Assembly (NCBI GenBank): GCA_047967505.1
Contig: CM106541.1
Reading direction: 5' to 3' (one strand)
Source of the DNA: Dipteris shenzhenensis
Lineage: Eukaryota; Polypodiophyta; Polypodiopsida; Gleicheniales
Length of the DNA: 64,000 nt
Shown here: piece after piece, positions 1 to 11,015 of the stretch
Layout: each line of letters starts with the position of its first letter
Numbering within the stretch: position 1 is the stretch's first letter
The notes under the pieces: model-generated
Database searches by the model: none
What the model saw: only the letters and a program-made list of their open reading frames with translations
Told to the model about the DNA's origin: nothing
Made by a program: the position numbers and the translations under genes

Positions 1-899
1 GAGATAAGACAACTAACTATGGTTAACAAGCATCGTAATCATGTGATAGATAAGTCACCACATGTTTAAATCTTCATTGAAGATTTAGGTACCCTATTTG
101 GACCCATTTGCCATGCGGTTGTATGTCACAAAGCATTGGCATTGCATCTCCTTCCTTAGTAGCTAGCCATGGCCACTGCCATCCCTTCATTGCTTCATCC
201 CTTCAAAATTTATTCATCACTTCACAACTTAAGCCATGTAGAAACGTTGTGGGTCTCTCTTAACCTTTCCTTCTCCCCTGTGCCCAATATTCTAGCCTCG
301 CAAGAAATTGTGTGTACTTTTGCAACTTCAAAGATGTTGTAGACATGTAAGCAGAATATGATGATTCCAACTTCTTAGGCAAGAAGGAAGTCTCACTCAT
401 TGTGTTGCATAGCCTTTCTCTATTGTCATCATGTTATGCTATCTGAGTCATTGCTTAGTTTTGTTGTTGCTGCAGGTCACTTGCCATAGAGTAGAGCTTG
501 TTGTTGCAGGTCACTCACCATAGAGTAGGGCTTGTTTGTCTACTTTTGGATACCAAATCTTAGTATCAAGCATTTGTCATGAAGCAAATTAGATTGGATA
601 CATGAACCTATCCTTGCCTTGCTACAGAAGAATACTTGCCAGTGTATGTGAACCAACATTAGGGTTGATAAAGAAAGTTTTTTCCCCATTTGGATTGTTA
701 AAAATACGAACTAATGACAATGCATCCTTAATCCTTACAAAGACTTCATAACAATTACAATCCCATACAAACTCCTTCCCATGCATAGGAAGCGCGACCA
801 TGGGACTTACCACATTAACGAATATTCAAGCATAAAGACCAACAAGGTTTATAAAAGACCTCACCTGCCTTTTAGGTTGGGGTGTTGGCAACCTCACAA
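1..899. other. Unassigned AT-rich DNA
   Basis: No coding region, RNA gene or element end could be supported here. Both strands are broken by frequent stops. It adjoins a minus-strand gypsy RT remnant, so part of it may be more of the same decayed polyprotein, but no motif is readable. Confidence 0.4.
464..531. repeat. Two 34-bp tandem units
   Basis: Two adjacent 34-bp units (464-497 and 498-531) share a core of TTGTTG, GCAGGTCAC, CATAGAGTAG and differ at a few positions. This is a simple local duplication with no apparent coding meaning. Confidence 0.7.
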
Positions 900-1462
900 T
901 CACTTCCCTTCCTCAACTTTAGGGTGTACATCTTCCTCGAGGATTTGTCCTTCTATAGTCACCAATTATGCACTTCTTAAGATTCACACCCCCACCATGA
1001 GCTTCATCCATTGTTTGAAAAGACAAACTTTTTCCACATGCTCTTTCCTCACACCATAATGCAAAACATTATTGATAAATACCTCCAAGAACTTCCCCAA
1101 ATAAAGTGCAAAGACCATCATTGAAGGTGGAAGGAGCATCTTTGAGCCCAAAGGGCATGACACAAAAGGAAAAGGTACGCCAAGGGGTTGTGAAGGTCAT
1201 CTTTAGCACATCTTCTTCTCTACAATTCATATATGATAGAAGCCTAAGTATCCATCATTAAAGGTATACATCTCATGACCACTAATCTTCTCTAAAACAA
1301 GGTCCTGAAATGGAAGAAGAAAGTGGTCCTACTCAGCGACAAAATTTAGCTTCTCATAGTTGATGCACACTCTCCATTTGTTATTCTGCTTGGGGGTATA
1401 CCACTAGGGAGACAGACATGATTAAATCAGCTTCAAGAAACTTATGAGCCTCCATCTGCAAC
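900..1462 (-). pseudogene. Ty3/gypsy reverse transcriptase remnant
   Basis: Read on the minus strand, the segment shows in order EADLIMSVSLV (the stretch before the RT fingers), WRVCINYEKLN (family pattern W-R-M-C-V-D-Y-R-x-L-N), LPFQDLVLEKISGHEMYTF and DGYLGFYHI (family pattern D-x-x-S-G-Y-x-Q-I). A normal RT domain is about 200 residues. This one is cut by stops and frame changes after DGYLGFYHI, and no F/Y-x-D-D box is readable. It is a dead pol fragment of a plant Ty3/gypsy element. No LTRs can be paired with it. Confidence 0.65.
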
Positions 1463-1997
1463 ACTCCTATATGGATGTGCCTAAGTTGCATAAATTATGG
1501 CACAATAGGCCTAGCCCCTTTTGTCCTATCATTCTTGTGCTCAATGAGTTTGACTCTAGTGAGGTGATGATAATTAGTGGTGAAGAGCTTGGGAAATAGT
1601 TTAACATGCATAGGAATTCAAACTTATTGAGTGGGGTGAGATTACGTGAAAGCATACAGAAAGCATGCAAACTTTTCCTCCTCTTGAGTCCTCACCCCAC
1701 TTACTCCCTTATCCCTCCACATGGCCCTCTCCTCCCCCATCCAAACATAACCACATGCATACGTCTACACCACACACCCCCTTATCCCACCACCTAACCC
1801 CTCCACATCCATCCCACCCCTTGACTCTCCCTATGTGTTGACCACCTCATCTAGTTCATACCCCAACCATGTCCTCGCTTAACCCCAACCGTCCCCACTC
1901 AACCTACCATACCCTTTAAAAGTTAAAAGTCATCCCCCCCTATTTTTATTTTTTACTTCCCCCGCTATTTATTTTCACCTCCTCAGCCATTACGCCC
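1463..1997. other. Unassigned DNA, C-rich on plus strand
   Basis: Pyrimidine-rich sequence (ccac/ccc-rich at 1680-1980) with no supported gene. It lies between the RT remnant on the minus strand and an LTR on the plus strand. Confidence 0.3.
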
Positions 1998-2346
1998 TGT
2001 TGAGATTTGTGGTGCCATGAGCACATGTAGGGCAAAGGTATGAGTAAAGGGCAAGCTGCCACATGGCATGGAGGAGATATCCCACATGTGAGCAAGCATA
2101 TGGATGTAAGTACCCTCACCTATAAAAGGGAGGTTCATTTAAAGTAATATCAATCAGCACTTTGCACTATCTCAAGATTCTCTTTATGAGTCCAAGCTAA
2201 TCTATCTTGGAACCTAATTGACTTGAGGTACATGTCATTAGCACTCTCTTCATCATGTTTGCACTTAGGTTGCATCCTCCTTAGATTAGTGTTGTATTAG
2301 GATGTTGTCTCAGTGACTAGGAGAGCTCGATCCCCACGATTTGACA
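1998..2346 (+). repeat. Putative 5' LTR, plus strand
   Basis: The segment starts TGTTGAGATT and ends GATTTGACA, giving TG...CA termini over about 349 bp. It is followed directly by a primer-site-like sequence at 2347 and contains a TATA motif at 2119. No matching 3' LTR was found in the window, so the left boundary rests on the TG dinucleotide and normal LTR size. Confidence 0.55.
2119..2130 (+). promoter_or_regulatory. TATA box of the LTR
   Basis: CCTATAAAAGGG lies about 225 bp before the LTR end, a usual place for the U3/R promoter of a plant LTR retrotransposon. Confidence 0.55.
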
Positions 2347-2358
2347 TGGTATCACAGC
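2347..2358 (+). promoter_or_regulatory. Primer binding site (tRNA-iMet type)
   Basis: TGGTATCACAGC differs by one base from TGGTATCAGAGC, the plant primer site complementary to the 3' end of initiator tRNA-Met. It abuts the LTR end at 2346. Confidence 0.6.
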
Positions 2359-2691
2359 ATAGGTTTAGCTCTCCTAGTTTAGCTCATTAGTGATTCACTA
2401 GGATTGCTCCCATTCCTAGATTAGTTTCAAAATGTGAGATTAGTTTTATATCTCGAGAGTTCTTGTGAGAATTCAGTGAGAGAAAGAGCGAGAGAAATCC
2501 ATTTTCTTTAAAGAATTCCATTCATTGCACTTCTTCTTGAGAGAATTCTATTTGTGCTGGTGGCCACTTCACTAGAGAACTTACAGGTCGTAAAGTGTTA
2601 AAAAGTTGGCTTATGGTGGCCAACACGCTTCACAAATGCTGCTAAGTTTGTCAAGCGATGTGACCCTTGCCAACACGTCTCCATACCTCAT

Positions 2692-3010
2692 AGCTAGGAC
2701 TACATGCCATTAACTGGAGTCCTCACTGATCAACCCTTTGAAAAGGTGTTCATTGATCTGGGTCCCAGCCACAACCTAATCTCCTACGACATGTGCACTC
2801 ATCTCCTGACCTTCAAGGTAACCCTAGAACCAACACCTGTTATGGTTCGTGCTGTAAGGGTAATATTTCTCTGGCTATTGGTTATATTGAAATTCCTTTG
2901 TCAGTTAACAACCATTGTGTGGCAAGTCGACTTTATGTTATGCCAACAGGTGCCATGGATGAATAGGTAATTGTAGGGAGAACATGGTGTTGGAAAATCA
3001 ACTGCCAGAT
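2692..3010 (+). pseudogene. Retropepsin-like protease remnant
   Basis: The translation contains VFIDLGPSHNLISYDMC, which matches the retroelement aspartic-protease pattern hydrophobic-I-D-S/T-G-A-S-H-x-F-I-S. The catalytic motif reads D-L-G instead of D-S/T-G. A WC motif about 85 residues on resembles the I-x-G-x-x-W end of these proteases. Position after an LTR and primer site fits a gypsy-like gag-pol. The reading frame is lost beyond about 3000, and no RT follows. Confidence 0.5.
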
Positions 3011-3628
3011 TGACTGGTGAGAATGATCGGCTACCCTAACTTACGATATCAGTAGATCGTGGTCTTGATCAATGACAAGACTTCCCTTCTGACATCCTCT
3101 ATCATAAGAAAGGTTGGCAAGCAACCTATGGACCTCACAGTTCCACCATTTTCTTCCCTGTCAAATGCAGCCCCTTCCCCAGTTCCAATGCCCAAGAAGG
3201 ATGAGGGTCCAACCTCAGTTGTATCAAGCACACATAAAGGCAAGTACTCATACTAGCTCCCGAAGGACTCAAGCTCTAGTTCCTCTTCCCAGGTTACGCT
3301 AAGAAAGAACCAAAGTATAGTTCCGACCAACCACTCTCCCGTTGCATCCATGAAAGCTTAAGTTGAATGCCCAAGGAGGAAGAATGCAAACAGATGCCAC
3401 CAACAACTTCATATGGGTGCCCAAAGCACGGACCTTTTCAGGCAATACCATGCGACGTCTTATATCATCTGTGTCCCAGACCTTAGTAGTTATACAAGAA
3501 CCTCCCTCTCAAAGGGAGCTAGCAACACAAGAACCTAATGTTGGGATCTTAATGGTTAATAAAGCAAAGGTAAAGCCACGGTACATGTGTTTGATACCAT
3601 GTTAGATATGTACAAAAATATGCAAAAG

Positions 3629-3629
<1 letters not shown>
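3011..3629. other. Unassigned, probably decayed retroelement
   Basis: No motif could be supported. At 3591 the string TGATACCATGTTAG is the reverse complement of an LTR end plus tRNA-iMet primer site (one with mismatches), followed by a GA array, the same arrangement as at 7551-7606. It may therefore be the 5' LTR edge of another minus-strand copia relative. Confidence 0.35.

Positions 3630-3688
<59 letters not shown>
3630..3688. repeat. (GA)n microsatellite
   Basis: About 29 uninterrupted GA units. Serine/leucine-repeat or Arg/Glu-repeat frames across it are artefacts of the repeat. Confidence 0.98.
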
Positions 3689-3690
<2 letters not shown>

Positions 3691-4666
3691 TTTTCCCTTT
3701 GAAATCATCTTGCTTGTGATTGGCCTAGTTAGGTCATTGTTGCACTTATTATTGTAACGCAACCAGTGACTTAACTAAAATGGCTAAGTGATGTGCCATA
3801 GGTCTGTTCAAATAAAATGGTTAAGTGATGTGCCATAGGTCTAGTCAAATAAAATTAACCACCACAATTATAATTAAATTAGCCATAGTAACTAAACCAA
3901 AAGAAAAATGATTGTAGCTAACTAAACCAAAGGTAGAGTTCGATGATGTGGCATTTGAGGAGGTGGTCGTCTACGTAATGGACTACTAATGTGACAATAT
4001 TGCTAATGGATTCTTTGAGCTAGCAAGGTAATATGCACTAATGAAATGGCATGCTAACATGGATACCTATGACATGGAACTACAATGTGGTAATGCTATC
4101 TATCTTATTTGTCACTACCAACCTAAGGTCACATGCTACATGCGAATTGCAAGTGGATTGCCCTATCTACATTTGCAAGTGCTCACATGGCTAGTTGATC
4201 TACCACATGTCTCGTGTCATTCCTGTGTGGTGACATTGGTGGTGGTCATGCCCATTATTGTTGGACAGGCATGCACATGCATGAATAATGAGGTAAGATG
4301 AATTTCAAGGAGGAGCCATAAACTGAGGCAATGATTGAGGAGGAGCCAGTGATAGCCCCTTGACTACTATGAGGCAGCTACACTATTGCACCTAGTGCTA
4401 AGTATGTATGTGACTGTGCTCATAAAGCAAAGTAAAAAGGAACCATAGCTCCACTTCCAAGGGATTTTATCAAAGGATGACCACTAATGGCTGTGCACAC
4501 AAGGTAAGAGGCCTCAAGGGATCTTACACTTTGGACTCCACATGGCAATAACATGTTGAAGAAGGCACGGGCTCTATGAAATATGACCTCAATGATACCC
4601 ATAAATTGTATTCTAGAATTGATGATGTGGGTCAAACTTGAAGGTTGAACTATTCTCCCTCCCCCT
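3689..4666. other. Unassigned DNA
   Basis: Contains a short imperfect direct repeat (aaaatggctaagtgatgtgccataggtct pattern, two copies near 3776-3842). No gene family could be recognised. Confidence 0.3.
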
Positions 4667-4679
4667 CCCCCCCCCCCCC

Positions 4680-4726
<47 letters not shown>
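4667..4726. repeat. Poly-C run followed by (TC)n
   Basis: About 24 cytosines run straight into about 18 TC units. The minus strand is a G-run plus GA array, so one strand could form a quadruplex or i-motif. Confidence 0.95.
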
Positions 4727-4728
<2 letters not shown>

Positions 4729-5356
4729 GTGCGGAACAAGGGTATATCTAGATGATGACCTGATGCTTTTGCAGCAGGGCCATAGAGAAGGGATGGTTCA
4801 AGTTATGACAACAAGGGAGGAGGGGAAATGGGTTGTTAAGAGAGATGGCAAAGTCATCATAAGGGATAGGTCAAAAAGGGAGGAAAGGGAAGATATGGAT
4901 GCATGCCGCACATGACGGTGTCGGACTGATATGAATGTGCCACAAAGCAAAGTAAAGATAGCTGTGTGGAGTTCTAATGGTACTCTTTGGTCAAATCTAG
5001 GAGGATTTTGAGAGACATACACTGATAGAGATATCATTTTCTATGTAGACACACACAAGAACCCCAAGAGAGGGTTGGCTACAGTAACATGACACACATG
5101 GGAATCAGTTTACAAGAAGACATTGAGGAGAGAATACGATGTTCTAGGGGTGTAGCTATCCTCTTCAAATCACATCTATGGCAGCTAATATCTATGATGT
5201 GTAGAGAAGAACATGCATGACACATGTGGGTCCAATTGCTACACAAGATACACTACCAATTTTCATCATGGTATGCTATTTTCCTCTAAATACATCTCAC
5301 CGAGGGGAGCCACTGGGAATTGTATAGTCGTACACTTACGTAGGGGCAGTCTTTAA
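4727..5356. other. Unassigned DNA left of the copia-like element
   Basis: No supported coding region. It is the left flank of the minus-strand gag-only element. The last 50 or so bases occupy the place where the outer end of its left LTR should be, but do not match the right LTR. Confidence 0.35.
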
Positions 5357-5601
5357 TGATGCACAAATGAAGACATAATGAAAAGGCTCTCATTCATTCA
5401 TCAAGTATATCAAGACAAGTAAAGTACAAGCCTTATGTATGCTACTCACTCACACTCTAGCACCTAGTGCATATGGGATAAGTCCCATGATGACACGTTG
5501 CACTCACACAAGACTCACTCACATACACTAGTACTAGATCATCTAGTACTTCACACTAACACATCACATCACCACACTCTTTGGCTATGATATCTCCAAC
5601 A
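5357..5601 (-). repeat. 3' LTR (left, truncated)
   Basis: Matches 7616-7860 over 245 bp and ends in CTCCAACA on the plus strand. The first 53 bp seen in the right LTR (TGTTAGAAACATGG plus the GA array) are absent here. Confidence 0.8.
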
Positions 5602-5610
5602 CCCCCCTTC
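5602..5610 (-). promoter_or_regulatory. Polypurine tract
   Basis: On the minus strand GAAGGGGGG precedes the LTR start TGTTGGAGAT. It is the expected priming site for second-strand synthesis. Confidence 0.7.
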
Positions 5611-5718
5611 AGAGCAAAGAGGTGTGAGACCCAACCCACAAGAGTAGACCAATCCCCCCTCCACCACAATATTGCAAAGAGCAAGTCCAACTATCCAACA
5701 CCTCCCGTGTGATAGTGA

Positions 5719-5806
5719 CTTCTTAGTCAGCTTGCAATCGGCAAGGGCAAACCATCCCCCCTTCTTAGTCAGCAACTTGCAACTGGCAAGGGAAAACCAT
5801 CCCCCC
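5719..5806. repeat. Tandem pair of 42/46-bp units
   Basis: CTTCTTAGTCAGC...GCAAGGG...AACCATCCCCCC occurs at 5719-5760 and again at 5761-5806, differing by a 3-4 bp indel and a few substitutions. It sits between gag and the left LTR, where pol would be in an autonomous copia. Confidence 0.75.
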
Positions 5807-6054
5807 TTACTTTGAACTGGGTGGTCAATACCATCAACCAAAGTGAAACACAATACAATCATTTTTGGGGGACAACCCAAGGTAGAGTACCTCTTATTGA
5901 CTCCAAATACATTCAATTTAGAGGGACAACTCAAGGCTGAGAACCTTTATGTGACTCAACACAAACACACATAGCACAGGGGCCTAGAAATCCCAACCCT
6001 GGTCACGTTGTCAAGAGAGAGGCCATGAACCTCTGTTGTAGCTGCATCTATCTC

Positions 6055-6816
6055 TTATCGGGGCTCTTCAAGTTCAGCTTCGGCCAGAAGATTGGCATGA
6101 TGCTTCTCTTGTTCCCGTGCTTTCTTCTTGAAGCAATGGGCTTCAATGTGTCCTTTCCTTTTGCAAAACCTGCAAATAATGTTCTTGTTTCTTCCATTTG
6201 CTTGTGGAAGCAAATGCATGATCAATAGGAGAGGCAAGAGCAGCTTCCTTATTGTGACAATCCTTCTCAATGAGGAGGGCCACCATATCATCAAACGTGA
6301 TAGTGGCAAGACGAAGGATCTCAAGAGTGTGCTCAAAGCAAGAAATGCCATGCATACTCTTCATAAGGACAGCCATCTTATCTTCATCATTAGGAACACT
6401 CTTCAAACTTGAGAGTTGTTGAACAAGAGATTGAAATCGGGCTAGATGATCACTCAACTCGTCACTCTCTTCCATTTTCAGATCATAAAATTTAAGCTTC
6501 AAGAAGACTTAAGAGTTGGTGATTTTATTACCAAAGAAGTTCTCAAGGCGATCCCAAATCTTCTTAGCAGAGGACTTGAAGTCCACATAATGAATGAGAG
6601 AGTCAGCCAAGCAAAGACCAATAAGAGCAATGGCCCTGGCATTCTGTTGCTTCCATAAGTTGTGTTGTTGCTTATCAATTGTCTCAAGACGCTCTTCCTC
6701 AATGACAACCAAACTCCTTCACGCATCAGCAATAATTGCATCTTGGTTTGCCACGTGGGAAAGCCTTCCCCCTTGAACTTCTCCACAAGTAGGGAACTTG
6801 AAGAGAAGGAAGTCAT
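6055..6816 (-). pseudogene. Copia-type gag, frameshifted
   Basis: The start chosen is the ATG at 6816 (MTSFSSSSLLVEKFKGEGFP). After it comes the copia gag pattern: F-x-G-x-x-F-x-x-W-Q-T-K-M, then ARAIALIGLCLADSLIHYV and KKIWDRLENFFG, then LSDHLARFQSLVQQLSSL, and finally a CCHC zinc knuckle CRFCKRKGHIEAHC (C-x2-C-x4-H-x4-C) and an acidic tail. The parts lie in three frames, so at least three indels separate them. In life the protein would package element RNA into cytoplasmic particles. About 250 residues in all, the usual size for a stand-alone gag. Confidence 0.8.
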
Positions 6817-7550
6817 GATGGAAGAGCGCTTCCAAAAGGCGTGCAATAAGCTCAGGGGACCAGCAAGTATGGCAGCTGACCTAAGGCTTCAAAACACAAG
6901 AGCATGCCTCACGCGAGCAAGTCGGCTGAGGAAGTAATGGTATAGATAGCTAGAGCACCTGATCGAAGCCTGGAAGCACTCCAAAAAAAACTCCACATGC
7001 AGGTCACGAAAGCAAAGTCAGTTGAAGTGATGCAGGTGTAGATGCATCTAGCAGATATTCGATGGCTTGGTGTGCTCTAAAATGCAGACAACACAGCAAG
7101 TAAAATGCTCTGAATTGAAGAAGCTGATCACCACGCAGCACTTGGAGGTAGACAAATGGTCGGTTGTAGGGCTGGAGTCGCTTGGAGGTGCCGACTATGA
7201 AGCAAAGATGGCACAGCAATAGGTTGGCCTAAGGAAATGACCCGACCAGTAGGCAGGAAAGCTACCAAGAGCACCTAGGAATAAAGGCGGCTGGCTATGG
7301 AGAGGAAAAACAGGGTGAAAACTAGGCTATGGAGGGCGACTGTGCAGAAAAGAAGAGGCGAGGCAAAGGCGACTACAAGAGGAGAAGCAATGGAGGTCTA
7401 TGGTGTAGAAACCCTTGGCAGGATGAGCCAGCAGAAAAGAGAAGGCAAGAGAGCCAAAAATAGGGCAGCTGAGCAGATTTAGGGTTTCAAATTAGGGTTA
7501 GGGTTAGGTCTAGGATGACGTGACAACTATGGCTATGGCAGGGCTAAGTG
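6817..7550 (-). other. Leader between primer site and gag
   Basis: About 730 bp with no supported reading frame, purine-rich in places (7290-7480). It is the untranslated leader of the gag-only element. Confidence 0.5.
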
Positions 7551-7562
7551 GCTCTGATACCA
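7551..7562 (-). promoter_or_regulatory. Primer binding site (tRNA-iMet)
   Basis: The minus strand reads TGGTATCAGAGC, an exact match to the plant initiator tRNA-Met primer site, directly after the LTR end TAACA. Confidence 0.85.
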
Positions 7563-7579
7563 TGTTAGAAACATGGTGA

Positions 7580-7610
<31 letters not shown>

Positions 7611-7860
7611 TAGGGTGATGCACAAATGAAGACATAATGAAAAGGCTCTCATTCATTCATCAAGTATATCAAGACAAGTGAAGTACAAGCCTTACGTAGG
7701 CTACTCACTCCCACACTAGCACCAAGTGCATATGGGATAAGTCCCATGATGACACATGGCACTCACACAAGACTCACTCACATAGACTAGTACTAGATCA
7801 CCTAGTACTTCACACTAACACATCACATCACCACACGCTTTGGCTATGATATCTCCAACA
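7563..7860 (-). repeat. 5' LTR (right)
   Basis: 298 bp, TG...CA. It carries a GA array at about 7582-7606 near the primer-site end. Its other 245 bp pair with the left LTR. It is followed by aataca and then a long TC array. Confidence 0.85.
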
Positions 7861-7864
7861 AATA

Positions 7865-7866
<2 letters not shown>

Positions 7867-7929
<63 letters not shown>
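7867..7929. repeat. (TC)n microsatellite
   Basis: About 31 TC units. It lies directly at the 5' truncation point of LINE family-B copy 1. The preceding bases (aataca) resemble the gacataca that precedes the CT tail of copy 2, so this array may itself be the tail of an older, now lost, LINE. Confidence 0.95.
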
Positions 7930-7934
<5 letters not shown>

Positions 7935-8050
7935 CCTCCCACACCACAGATTAATCACTCACACCACTTATCATGACATACATTTCGACCGCAACCTCTC
8001 GCCTATATATTCAGCTTGCCTTTACATACTTCTCACATATATTGATTTTA

Positions 8051-8310
8051 TACCCTTACTAGAGGACCGTGCTGCTTTGGTCACCCGATCACTGTACGAG
8101 GCTGCCCTTCAGGCTTTCCCCCACACTACTTGCTCCACTTGTTCCCCACCACCTGGGACCGTCCCTTGTAATAGCTGGTACGATGATGAGTGCAAGGCTT
8201 TATGCCGTCAACTTAGATTCGAAACCAAAAATCATCTCCCAAACAAACCAGAGATGATACATGAGAATCGTCGACTGGTACGTAGAGAGAAGCTGGATTC
8301 CGTCCATTGA
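8051..8310 (+). pseudogene. LINE-B endonuclease/RT linker fragment
   Basis: Open frame containing SWYDDECKALCRQLRFETK, the W-x-D-E/D-E-C motif common in the linker between the apurinic-type endonuclease and the RT of LINEs. The upstream words (PHH...THTTYHDI) match the end of the endonuclease region in the copy at 45803-47636. Confidence 0.6.
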
Positions 8311-8520
8311 AACGAGGAAGAATTACCAAATATTCTTCTTAGCAACAACTCTAAGGACTTTTGGTGGAGATTTCTAGAGGGGCGGCCACCTTCACCCCTC
8401 ATTGACACGGGACTCTAAATTGATTATGCATGTACACTCTATGATATCCCAAATCAGCCAGCTCCTGATCTCTCACACATACCTCACCCCACATCCTGCA
8501 CACTTTTCACTAGGGGAGGT

Positions 8521-9393
8521 GTGAAGGATGTTGTGATGAAACTCCATAATGACCGAGCAAAATATCATGAGGGCCTATGCACTGAATTCATTGCATATGG
8601 GATTAATCTCCTAGCCCCGATCTTAGCAAAGCTCTTTAATGAAGTGGTTTGTTTGGAGTCTCCACGCACCTGGACTGTCAACACTATCTCACCCATCCAC
8701 AAGGCAGGGGATCCCATGAGCCTCGAGAACTACAAGACCATTATGATCGGGCATGTCATGTCGAGGATTTATGCATCAGTACTTGATTCTCAAGTCAGTC
8801 GATTTGTAGAGTGCAGGGGACTTAGTGCAGTCGGACAGGCTCGATTCTGACGTGATCACGGGACCATGGATCACATTCTCACACTAAGGTGTATCATCGA
8901 GGCAAGGGCACAAAAACAGAGGGTATATTGTTGCTTTGTGGATTTTCGCAAAGCCTTTGACATGGTTCCGATAGCCTGCCTCCTCTAACACGTATAGGAT
9001 TTGGGGTATGACTAAGAGATCATCTGGGCCATCATGGCACTCTACGAGAGAGTCTCAGGCAGAGTCCTGGCAGGGTCGGGGTGGACAGAGGAGATCATGC
9101 GCACTATTGGGGTCAAACAAGTGTGTCCTTTATCACCCACCTTGTTTGGCCTCTACATTGACGAGCTTGAGATAGTTATGCAGACACTGGGGGGGGATGG
9201 ATGCTCTCTAGTTGGCACCCTGATCTGGATATTGCTATATACATATGATGTGGCACTTTTGTCTTCATCAGCAAAGGGCCTCCAGAGACACCTTGATGCA
9301 CTACATCCCTTTTGTGAGTCCCATGATTTGAAGGTCAACCTTGATAAAACCAAGGTCGTGATCTTCAATACATCTCGAGCCATTATGCACTAG
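8521..9393 (+). pseudogene. LINE-B reverse transcriptase
   Basis: RT blocks appear in order: EFIAYGINLLAPILAKLFN, then ISPIHKAGDPMSLENYKTI (the P-I-x-K-x-G-D...N-Y-R region), DHILTLRC, FVDFRKAFDMVP (first catalytic Asp), GVKQVCPLSPTLFGLYIDEL and LKVNLDKTKVVIFN. The catalytic Y-A-D-D box is replaced by Y-T-Y-D-V-A-L-L near 9237, so one of the two essential aspartates is lost. Stops at about 8850 and 8987 and a frame change also break it. The enzyme would have made element cDNA at a nicked chromosomal target. Confidence 0.8.
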
Positions 9394-10078
9394 GAGCAGT
9401 TCATGTTTGACGGGTCACCTGTTGAGATTGTTTCGTAATATACCTACCTTGGTGTTATCTTCTCTGAACCTATCTTCACTATGAGACCTGCGATGCAAAC
9501 CCACCTGAGCAGGGTTTGCTTCATTGGCCAGATTAGAGAGGCAGTGCTTCCGCTCACACTTTCAAGATCCACGGACCAAGAAATTGTTGTTTGACTCCTT
9601 GGTCCGTCGAGTAGGGATGCACGGCAGACCCTTGTTGGGGGCTGGATCTATCAGATATAGAGTGGGCCCATGTGGATCGGCTACAAGTTCTCATGCTATC
9701 GCGGATGATCCACGGTAAGCCGTCCATCCCTCACCAGATTATTTAGGCTGAGTTTGGGTCATCCCCACTACAGCTGGATGCAGCATTTCAGGTTATCACC
9801 TACCTATAACGGGTCAGGGGGTACGGGGATTGCACTTCTAGATGCAGCAGATTACCATGGCTAGCATTGACCTCTTCTATGGCCCTATCAGCAGTAGCAA
9901 TAGGTGACTAGAGATGTTGGTATGCATGCACGGAGAGATGGTTTGAGCGATTGGGGCCCCACATGGACACTCCCTCCCTTCCAACACAGCATTGACGCGC
10001 CGTTCTCTCCTCTCTTGTCACACGAGATCAACTAGATCATCCGCGAGGATCTTTTATAGCTACACATTTCAGACCTAG
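9394..10078 (+). pseudogene. LINE-B thumb/connection region
   Basis: Several frames carry pieces alignable with the cleaner copy at 27240-27960: SYTYLG-like, LERQCFRSHFQDPRTKKLLFD, SKPSIPHQII, AEFGSSPLQLDAAFQ. Frequent stops and indels make it non-functional. Confidence 0.7.
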
Positions 10079-10504
10079 TTGGGACCGAGCGAGCTGCCAA
10101 TGAAGCTCAGCTTCTACAGGCATTATTGTTTACACATCACAAAGGAGGGTTTCATTGACCCACCGAGATATATGCAAATCCACTTACCCCACTCACTGAG
10201 GATTTCAACTGGGCAATTTCGGGTCTCTTCACATAGATTGCGCATTGAGAGTGGCAAGGCAGAGGGTCTACCTCGGAAGAGGCGCACGTGCACATCATGT
10301 GACACACACGAGGTCGAGTCGGAGGAGCATTTCATTTTCAAGTGCCCACTTTACTATGAGATCCGAGGACGCTTCTACTGCCTCTTCAGAGATAGTTCTG
10401 GGGTGTTGTCCAGGTTTCTCTCTTATCCAGACCAGAGATGCCTGGCGGCTTTCATCCATGAGGCAGTCAGGCATTGCGAGCGTCTACTTCGATCACGGAG
10501 ATAG
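10079..10504 (+). pseudogene. LINE-B C-terminal zinc-finger region
   Basis: A 141-residue open frame: ELPMKLSFYRHYCLHITKEGF, then QFRVSSHRLRIESG and CTSCDTHEVESEEHFIFKC, a C-x2-C-x9-H-x4-C zinc motif of zf-RVT type that closes many plant LINE proteins, followed by RFLSYPDQRCLAAFIHEA. The same blocks recur at 27955-28380 with high similarity. The motif probably helps bind nucleic acid. The product is only a fragment. Confidence 0.75.
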
Positions 10505-11015
10505 GAGCAGACCTCCTTGGTAGACCCTTCTCAGAGCTCGATCACGGAGTTCTTCCACCCAAAACAGGTGGACCCTCACACTACGAGGTCCTCGACATGA
10601 CCGCAATCCAGAGCTAGCGACACGATAGATTAGACAGAGGATTGACGCACAAATTACACTTAGGGATATCTCCTCTCTATTCAAAGTCGGAGCTCGACCA
10701 AGAGGGGTCACTGTAGCCCTTGTTAGACGCAGAGCTATGATCAAGAGACGACACAGGACCACGCCCTTGAGCAACTGATAGCACTCTATCACCGACTTCA
10801 TGCTCGCATCGTCTCATCCACCTAGATGAACTGCTAATGATGATGATGATACTGATGTGTAATTGATTACTCTGACATGACTTTGTAGTACTTAGCACTA
10901 GCTTTTTGCATTCTGCATTGATGTGGATGCTTGTTTAGTAGCTCCACGCTCATAGTTTGTTTGTATCAGGATTCTCATAGTCTCATAGACGCATCGGTCT
11001 TCCAAAGAATTTAAT

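Larger units (their letters stand above)
5357..7860 (-). mobile_element. Non-autonomous gag-only copia-like retrotransposon
   Basis: A 2.5-kb unit with direct terminal repeats (245 matching bp at 5357-5601 and 7616-7860), a tRNA-iMet primer site inside the right repeat and a purine tract (minus strand) inside the left one, so it runs right to left. Between them lies only a decayed gag (6055-6816). No protease, integrase, RT or RNase H motif was found in the remaining internal DNA. That is the layout of gag-only, non-autonomous LTR elements (TR-GAG type). The repeats differ at roughly 14 sites by eye, so the insertion is older than the nest on the right. No 5-bp target duplication was recovered, because the outer part of the left LTR is missing. 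Confidence 0.75.

Noticed and set aside
5281-5296. AAATACATCTC at the left of the gag-only element, similar to the sequence right of its right LTR (7860)
   Set aside because: It could suggest an aatac target duplication, but the bases between it and the left LTR do not match the missing LTR end, so the boundary cannot be defended.
7297-7482. 61-codon Arg/Lys/Glu-rich plus-strand frame
   Set aside because: Lies in the antisense of the gag-only element's leader, has no domain and biased purine composition.
7479-7510. Telomere-like words (tttagggttt...ttagggttagggttagg)
   Set aside because: Only two or three units in a leader region, with no array. Too short to be an interstitial telomere.
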